Under the pieces are notes generated by a model. The model did not search any database. It saw nothing but the letters and a program-made list of their open reading frames with translations, and was not told the origin of the DNA. The translations under genes were made by a program, and so were the position numbers. A stretch of 64,000 bases of DNA, taken from Sphingobium sp. HWE2-09. GTDB lineage: Bacteria; Pseudomonadota; Alphaproteobacteria; Sphingomonadales; Sphingomonadaceae. Shown in pieces: positions 59,137 through 64,000 of the stretch. The stretch spans positions 2,813,501 through 2,877,500 of the forward strand of contig NZ_JAYKZX010000003.1 of NCBI RefSeq assembly GCF_035989265.1, in the 5' to 3' direction. The number at the start of each line of letters is the position of its first letter. Positions within the stretch are counted from its first letter, which is position 1.

Positions 59137-60081
59137 TTGATCAACAACCGGCAGGCCGGCCGCCGCAATCGCGGCCGGAACAATAACAACGGACGTCCCA
59201 ACGGCAACAACCGGGGCGGTGGCGACAACGGTAACCGCATCGACAACCGCGCGCGCGGCAACGCGACCCAGCTTCTTGAGAAATACAGGAACATGGCGCG
59301 CGATGCCCAGATGGCGGGCGATCGGGTGAACGCCGAATATTATCTCCAGTTCGCCGATCATTATTTCCGCGTGCTGGCCGACAATCGCGCCCGTCAGGAG
59401 GAGCAACAGCCCCGCCCGCGCAACCGCGACGAGAATTTCGACCAGGATGGCGATGATTTCGACAACGGCTTCGACAATGCCGACGATTTCCGCACCGACC
59501 AGCAGCACGCCTATGACCGCACCCCGCGGGAACAGACCAGCTATGATCGTGCTCCGCGCGAACAGGGGCAACGCGACCAAGGTCAGCGAGATCAGGGCCA
59601 GCGCGACCAAGGTCAGCGCGATCAGGCGCCTCGCGACCAGGATCGTCGCTCCGAACGGCAGGACGATAATCGCGACAATCGTGAAGCCCGCGAACCGCGC
59701 GACAACCGCGACCAGCGCGACGGGCGTAACAATGGCATCCGTCGCGACCGTCCGCGCCGCGAACGCTTCAACGCCGACGGCAACGTGCCGGTGCAGCAGG
59801 AAATGGGCGTAGAGGGACCGACCGGCAGCCCCGCCGCCGAACCCGCGCCCCAGCCTGCCGCCGCAGCGCCCCAAGCCGCGACTGCGCCCGAAGCCGAAGC
59901 GCCCCGCCCGCGTCGTGGCCGCCCGCGCAAGGTCGTGGCCGACAGCGAAGCGAGCGAAGGGCTGGACCTGACGGTGCTGCCGCCATCGATCGCCCGCGCC
60001 GACAATGACGCCGAAGCGACCGAGGACGCGCCCAAGAAGCGCACCCGCCGCGTCCGTCCGGCGACCGAAGCCGCCGAATAA
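59137..60081 (+). CDS. DUF4167 domain protein
   Basis: The start is a TTG (MINNRQAGRRNRGRNNNNGR), since the nearby ATG at 59132 opens a two-codon frame. AAGGA lies seven or so bases upstream. The N-terminal DUF4167 domain (about 1-90) has NATQLLEKYRNMARDAQMAG, then VNAEYYLQFADHYFRVLADN. The remaining 220 residues are basic and disordered, with a 5-residue GQRDQ tandem repeat and an AAPAAP-rich tail. It probably binds RNA or ribosomes, by analogy with RG-rich proteins. It follows prmC as in many alphaproteobacteria. Confidence 0.82.
   Translation: MINNRQAGRRNRGRNNNNGRPNGNNRGGGDNGNRIDNRARGNATQLLEKYRNMARDAQMAGDRVNAEYYLQFADHYFRVLADNRARQEEQQPRPRNRDENFDQDGDDFDNGFDNADDFRTDQQHAYDRTPREQTSYDRAPREQGQRDQGQRDQGQRDQGQRDQAPRDQDRRSERQDDNRDNREAREPRDNRDQRDGRNNGIRRDRPRRERFNADGNVPVQQEMGVEGPTGSPAAEPAPQPAAAAPQAATAPEAEAPRPRRGRPRKVVADSEASEGLDLTVLPPSIARADNDAEATEDAPKKRTRRVRPATEAAE
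59566..59625 (+). repeat. Tandem 15-bp repeat coding GQRDQ (four units)
   Basis: Four units of 15 bases code for GQRDQ in the disordered part of the DUF4167 protein. Third-position variation shows they are old or selected, while the first and third and the second and fourth are more alike, suggesting duplication of a pair. Copy number may vary between strains. Confidence 0.85.
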
Positions 60082-60095
60082 GCGATCGACAGGAA

Positions 60096-60134
60096 AAAAA
60101 GGGGACGGCGCCATCCACGCGCCGTCCCCTTTTT
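60096..60134 (+). terminator. Intrinsic terminator after the DUF4167 gene
   Basis: AAAAAGGGGACGGCG (60096-60110) pairs with CGCCGTCCCCTTTTT (60120-60134), closing a nine-base loop, with a T run on the plus strand. Confidence 0.9.
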
Positions 60135-60225
60135 CATGGCCGCGGCTTTTCGGTCGCCGCGTAACAAAAGCCTGCTTTGCAACCCTGCCGCGATCCGGCA
60201 CTAAGGCATCGTCCTATCTGGAGAG

Positions 60226-61659
60226 ATGCCGATGAAAGCCGCGCGCCTGCTGTCCTTGCTGCTGCCCGTCCTGCCTCTGTCGGCCTTTCCTCTGTCCGCC
60301 CAGACGCAAAGCGCCGCCGATCCTACCGGCGCGAGCGCGCAGGGCGATGTCGCCGTCACCATCTATAATAATGGCCAGTCGCTGGTGCAGGACGATCGCC
60401 AACTGCCGGTGACGGCGGGGCGCAATCGCATCGAATTTCCCGACGTATCGGCGCGCATCCGGCCCGAAACGGTCAACCTGTCCGGTCCCGGCCTTGCCAT
60501 CGTCGAACAGAATTTCGACTATGATCTGCTGTCGCCCGACAAGCTGATGGACAAGGCGGTCGGGCAGGAGGTGACGCTGCTGCGCACCAATCCCGCCACC
60601 GGCGCGGAAACGCGTGAGCGCGCCAAGATCCTGGCGGCCAATGGCGGCATCGTCCTCCAGATCGGCACGCGGATAGAGGTGCTGCGCGACGATGGCCTGC
60701 CCGTCCGCGTCATCTTCGACCGGGTGCCGCCCAATTTGCGCGCCCGCCCGACCCTGTCGGTCACGGTGCAGGCGGATCGCGGCGGCACGGTGCCGGCGCG
60801 CCTCTCCTACCTCACGCCCAATCTCGGCTGGACCGCCGACTATGTCGCGCTGTTCGACGCGGCAAAGGGCGCGATGGACATGCAGGGCTGGGTAACGCTC
60901 ACCAACAACACCGGCACGACCTTCACCGACGCCAAGACGATATTGGTCGCGGGCAACCCGGCCAATGGCGGCGGCCGCAACAACTGGTGGCAGGCGTCGG
61001 GTGGGGTCGGCAGCGGCGCGATCGACCAAGCCGGCACGGAAAGCGGCCCGCGCGAACGGCTGGGCGACTATTATCTCTACCCGCTCGCCGCGCGCACCAC
61101 GATCGCCAACGCCCAGCAAAAGCAGGTCAGCTTCCTCGACGTCAAGGGCGCCCCGGCCCGCGCGACCTATGAATATCTCAATGGCTGGCTTGGCAGTTCC
61201 GCCGATCCGATAAGCGCATCGAGCGTACTCAAATTTTCGACCTCGAAACAGGGCGGCCTGGGCGACCAACTGCCCGCCGGCGCGATCCGCGTCTATATGC
61301 GCGACGCGCGCGGCAATCCGCAATTCATTGGCGAAAACAATATCGACCATACGCCGATGGGCTCGTCCATGGCGCTGCGCACCGGCGAAGCCTTCGACGT
61401 GAAAGTCCGGCCCACCGTCGAACAGCGCACCCGCAAGGGCAGCGCGCGCTGGGAAACCAAAATGCGCTACACCCTCACCAACGCCCGCGCGGAACCGGTG
61501 ACGATCGACTTGGCGCAGCAGGGGCTGTGGGGTGATACCCGCGTCACGGCCCAGAGCCTGGAAGGCAAGCGCATCTCGGCCGACCGGATGGAATGGAGCG
61601 TACCGGTGCCCGCCAACGGCACGGTCGACCTCAGCGTCACCTTCGATTCGCGTTATTGA
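60226..61659 (+). CDS. DUF4139 domain protein, paralogue 1
   Basis: This 477-residue exported protein has a signal peptide (MPMKAARLLSLLLPVLPLSA; cleavage near SAQTQ) and a DUF4139 domain. Family features are VAVTIYNNGQSLVQDDRQLP, LARPTLSVTVQADRGG-like strands (RARPTLSVTVQADRGGTVPA) and YLTPNLGWTADYVALFD. The mucoidy-inhibitor-like fold suggests surface or envelope action, but no function is known. ATG 60232 is an alternative start. The paralogue follows after 11 bases. Confidence 0.75.
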   Translation: MPMKAARLLSLLLPVLPLSAFPLSAQTQSAADPTGASAQGDVAVTIYNNGQSLVQDDRQLPVTAGRNRIEFPDVSARIRPETVNLSGPGLAIVEQNFDYDLLSPDKLMDKAVGQEVTLLRTNPATGAETRERAKILAANGGIVLQIGTRIEVLRDDGLPVRVIFDRVPPNLRARPTLSVTVQADRGGTVPARLSYLTPNLGWTADYVALFDAAKGAMDMQGWVTLTNNTGTTFTDAKTILVAGNPANGGGRNNWWQASGGVGSGAIDQAGTESGPRERLGDYYLYPLAARTTIANAQQKQVSFLDVKGAPARATYEYLNGWLGSSADPISASSVLKFSTSKQGGLGDQLPAGAIRVYMRDARGNPQFIGENNIDHTPMGSSMALRTGEAFDVKVRPTVEQRTRKGSARWETKMRYTLTNARAEPVTIDLAQQGLWGDTRVTAQSLEGKRISADRMEWSVPVPANGTVDLSVTFDSRY

Positions 61660-61670
61660 AGTCGGTCGCA

Positions 61671-63314
61671 ATGCGGCTTCCATACCATCGACCTCGTGTT
61701 CCCGCGAAGGCGGGAACCCAGTTGCACCGTCGGAACTGGATTCCCGCCTTCGCGGGAACACGCTATGTTTTGACGCTATTGTTGTTGACGATCGCTGCGT
61801 CGGCCCAGGCGGGCACCGTCCTCTCCGCCAAAGCCAATTCGGTCGCCGTCACCGTCTATCGCGAACCGGGCCGGGCGAAGGGCGCGATCGACCGCAACTG
61901 GCCGGGCGGCTATGCGCTGATCACCGAAATGCGTGAGGTCGATTTGCCCCAGGGCGAATCGACGATCCGCTTCGAAGGCGTTGCCGAAGGGCTGATGCCC
62001 GAAACCGCGATCCTGTCCGGCCTGCCGCGCGGCGTGCGGGAAAAGAACCGGGACGCCCGGCTGCTGTCCCCCGCCGGGCTGGTCGACGCCTATTTGAAAC
62101 GCAGCGTCACCCTGCGCCGCACCGACCGCAAGACCGGCAAGGTGACGGAGCAGGACGCGATCATCAGCGCCGGGCCGACCGGCGGCGTGATCCTGAAGAC
62201 TGCGCAGGGCTATGAGACGCTGGGCTGCAGCGGCCTGCCCGAACGGATGCTCTATCCCCGGGCGCCCGCCGACCTGTCGCCCCGCCCGACCCTGTCGGTG
62301 ATCGCGACCAGCGACCGCCCGATCCGCGCCCGCCTGCAACTCACCTATCTCGCCGAAGGGTTCGACTGGGCCGCCAATTATGTCGCGGACATGGCCGACG
62401 ATGGCAGGACGCTGGACCTGATGGCTTGGCTGACGGTCGCCAATGGCGGCGTCACCGGCTTCCCCGACGCGCAACTGAGCGTCATCGCGGGCCAGCCCAA
62501 CAAGCAGGGCCGCAGGCCGCAGCCCCGCCCGACCGGCGGCCCGCTGCGCCTCGCCTGCTGGCCGATGGACGTCACCAGCACGCATCCGCGCTGGGATATG
62601 TTCCCGGTGGACGGCCCGCCCGCCGCGATGATGATGGAGGGGGCGCAGGATATCGTCGTGACCTCGTCCCGCCGCACCGACCGCGTCACCATGGCCGCGC
62701 CCGCCCCGCCGCCCCCACCGCCGCCGCCGCCCCCACCACCCCCGGAGGATGTCGGCGATCTCAAACTCTACCGCGTCCCGGTGACCGTCGATGTCGCCGC
62801 CAATGCGCAAAAGCAGGTCGCCCTGCTGCGTCAGCCGGACGTGAAGGCGGAACGCCTCTATGCCGCGACCATCGGCTATGACGAGCGCCAGGGCGAATCG
62901 CGGCCGATGACGCTGCGACTGCGGCTCCAGAACCGGAAGGACCATGGTCTGGGCCTCGCCATGCCATCCGGCCGGGTCGCGATCTTCGAAGAGGTCGGCG
63001 GCCAGCGCCTGCTCGCGGGCGAAGCCGATATCGGCGACAAGGCGGAGGGCGAACGCGTCGATTACGACCTGGCGCTCAGCCCGGACGTCCGCGTCGCCGC
63101 ACGGCTGTCAGCGCAATCGCGCAAGAAACGCGCCTGGACGATCACGCTCAGCAACGCCCGGCCATTCGCGGTGACGGCGGAAGTCACCATCCCCCATGAC
63201 ATCACGCCGCGCCCGACCGACATGGAACGGCGCGGCAATAGCTGGATCTGGCGCGCCACCATCCCCGCCAATGACACGATCGCCCGGTCCTATGGCGAGC
63301 GTCTGGCGCGTTAG
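61671..63314 (+). CDS. DUF4139 domain protein, paralogue 2, with repeat in its signal peptide
   Basis: This 547-residue exported paralogue of the previous gene shares the DUF4139 features VTVYREPGRAKGAIDRNWPG, ARLQLTYLAEGFDWAANYVA and a late YRVPVTVDVAANAQKQVALL. A proline run of about 13 residues sits at about 355-375. The signal peptide is unusual: the start MRLPYHRP is separated from its core YVLTLLLLTIAASAQA by 22 residues encoded by a REPIN-like repeat (RVPAKAGTQLH...WIPAFAGT). I place the start at ATG 61671; TTG 61770 is a weaker option. Confidence 0.78.
   Translation: MRLPYHRPRVPAKAGTQLHRRNWIPAFAGTRYVLTLLLLTIAASAQAGTVLSAKANSVAVTVYREPGRAKGAIDRNWPGGYALITEMREVDLPQGESTIRFEGVAEGLMPETAILSGLPRGVREKNRDARLLSPAGLVDAYLKRSVTLRRTDRKTGKVTEQDAIISAGPTGGVILKTAQGYETLGCSGLPERMLYPRAPADLSPRPTLSVIATSDRPIRARLQLTYLAEGFDWAANYVADMADDGRTLDLMAWLTVANGGVTGFPDAQLSVIAGQPNKQGRRPQPRPTGGPLRLACWPMDVTSTHPRWDMFPVDGPPAAMMMEGAQDIVVTSSRRTDRVTMAAPAPPPPPPPPPPPPPEDVGDLKLYRVPVTVDVAANAQKQVALLRQPDVKAERLYAATIGYDERQGESRPMTLRLRLQNRKDHGLGLAMPSGRVAIFEEVGGQRLLAGEADIGDKAEGERVDYDLALSPDVRVAARLSAQSRKKRAWTITLSNARPFAVTAEVTIPHDITPRPTDMERRGNSWIWRATIPANDTIARSYGERLAR
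61696..61761. repeat. REPIN-like paired palindrome, copy 6, inside a coding region
   Basis: GTGTTCCCGCGAAGGCGGGA (then ACCCAGTT) and GGAACTGGATTCCCGCCTTC (then GCGGGAACAC) make a 66-bp element, exactly 22 codons, in frame with the DUF4139 gene. Removing it leaves a normal 25-residue signal peptide. Confidence 0.9.
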
Positions 63315-63706
63315 GCGTTCGGCAATGGCCGCGGGCGGTGGTTCGCATCCAGCGCCACGAACGTATAGAGTCCGCTGGTCAACACCACTTCGTCCATGTC
63401 CAGACCGCGCGTCGCCACCACGTCGATGCGAATCGCGACCGATGTACGCCCGCGTCGCTCCTCCTGCGCATAGACCGACACGACATCGCCCAGCAGGATC
63501 GGCGTGATGAAGGTCATGCGCTCGATCGCCACGGTCGCCACCGCCCCCTGGGCGATGCGCGACGCCACGATGCCGCCGGCGATGTCCATCTGACTGAGCA
63601 CCCAACCGCCGAAAATATGGCCATTGCTGTTGATGTCGCTCAAACGGGGCATCAGCCGCAGCACGACTTCGCCCCGCGCGCCATATGTTGCCGTCTCAGT
63701 CGTCAA
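63311..63706 (-). CDS. Acyl-CoA thioesterase (YciA type)
   Basis: The 131-residue hotdog protein has RLSDINSNGHIFGGWVLSQM, with the aspartate-asparagine active-site region and the helix GGWVLSQMDIAGGIVASR. Later AIERMTFITPILLGDVVSVY completes the fold, as in the YciA family. It hydrolyses acyl-CoA thioesters, probably of medium or long chain. The end overlaps the DUF4139 gene by four bases, and the start overlaps the next minus-strand gene by 11 bases. Confidence 0.88.
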   Translation of the reverse strand: MTTETATYGARGEVVLRLMPRLSDINSNGHIFGGWVLSQMDIAGGIVASRIAQGAVATVAIERMTFITPILLGDVVSVYAQEERRGRTSVAIRIDVVATRGLDMDEVVLTSGLYTFVALDANHRPRPLPNA

Positions 63707-63995
63707 GTGGCACCTCGTCCTTCAGCCTGTCGATCACCTGTTCGTCATGACCCGTCCCGCTCGACAGGAAGGCGAGCGCCATCAGCCCGGTGCCCAGCAT
63801 GAAGGTCAGCCATACGCCCAATATCGTCGCGATCACCATATGGATCGGCATGTCGCCCGACCGCCAGTGCAGGAACAGTAGCGCCAGACCGACGCAGACT
63901 GCACCGCCCAGCGCCATCCAGGCCATGATTTGCCGGAACCGCGCCCAGGCGGTTGCGGCAATCTGCGGATCATCCAAAGCCTGTTTGCGCGTCAT
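63696..63995 (-). CDS. Small two-helix membrane protein, unknown function
   Basis: The 99-residue protein starts MTRKQALDDPQIAATAWARF and has two hydrophobic segments: MALGGAVCVGLALLFLHW (about 26-45) and MVIATILGVWLTFMLGTGLM (about 53-75). A charged tail (DEQVIDRLKDEVPLDD) follows. I do not recognise a family. It probably forms a pair with the thioesterase, whose start it overlaps. Confidence 0.68.
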   Translation of the reverse strand: MTRKQALDDPQIAATAWARFRQIMAWMALGGAVCVGLALLFLHWRSGDMPIHMVIATILGVWLTFMLGTGLMALAFLSSGTGHDEQVIDRLKDEVPLDD

Positions 63996-64000
63996 CCCTT

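Noticed and set aside
59566..59625. CRISPR array
   Set aside because: The 15-bp units are contiguous coding repeats with no spacers, and no cas gene is near.
62625..62760. TonB-box-like VTSSRR followed by polyproline in the second DUF4139 protein
   Set aside because: The resemblance to receptor boxes is short, the protein lacks plug and barrel, and the spot is mid-protein.

Overview
The window looks like a stretch of chromosome from a sphingomonad (Alphaproteobacteria, Sphingomonadaceae; Sphingobium, Sphingomonas or a close relative). I infer this from the high GC content, the ATG/GTG/TTG starts, the alphaproteobacterial gene orders (parB-parA-rsmG-mnmG-mnmE-DUF6489; DUF3576-leuS-lptE-holA; prfA-prmC-DUF4167), a large TonB-dependent receptor, and the dispersed 'VPAKAG...WIPAFAG' palindromic repeats common in this group. 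Nearly all of it is core chromosome. I see no prophage, CRISPR array, plasmid backbone, integron, rRNA or tRNA.

Layout. 0-8.4 kb: 3' end of dnaQ, hpf, ptsN, a thioesterase, a DUF1491 gene, a SleB-like wall hydrolase, mmcB, an ankyrin protein, a SCO-type copper chaperone, ycgN, a DUF45 zinc peptidase, trhO and pdeM. 8.5-13.6 kb: TonB receptor, a 147-bp fold-back element, a frameshifted yggS, a thiE-like gene and a HAD phosphatase. 13.7-17.3 kb: Mla-type lipid transport operon (permease, ATPase, MCE protein, lipoprotein). 17.3-30 kb: pepN, then parB-parA-rsmG-mnmG-mnmE-DUF6489, a hydrolase, a frameshifted qor, terC and rho. 30-46 kb: a double retropepsin-like protein, a PBP1-type synthase, msrB, holA-lptE-leuS-DUF3576, an outer-membrane candidate, two metabolic enzymes and a ligase-associated helicase. 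46-55 kb: gyrB-tag-lipoprotein operon, a yczE/MocR pair, ppa and an M61 peptidase. 55-64 kb: hisS, prfA, prmC, DUF4167, two DUF4139 paralogues and an acyl-CoA thioesterase.

Five parS-like sites between 16.7 and 46.0 kb surround parAB and overlap coding sequence. With dnaQ, gyrB, rho, mnmG and rsmG present, the window is probably close to the replication origin, although I cannot point to oriC itself. Several core processes are co-located: chromosome segregation and topology, tRNA modification (mnmE, mnmG, trhO), translation termination (prfA/prmC), and envelope building (Mla, lptE, PBP1).

The most unusual signals are four. (1) REPIN-like paired palindromes recur about every 5-10 kb; one copy is inserted in frame inside a signal peptide and another supplies the start codon of prmC. 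(2) A 147-bp fold-back element includes the stop codons of both convergent neighbours. (3) Four genes each appear to lack one base in a G/C homopolymer, which suggests base-calling errors or contingency loci. (4) parS sites are written into protein-coding codons.
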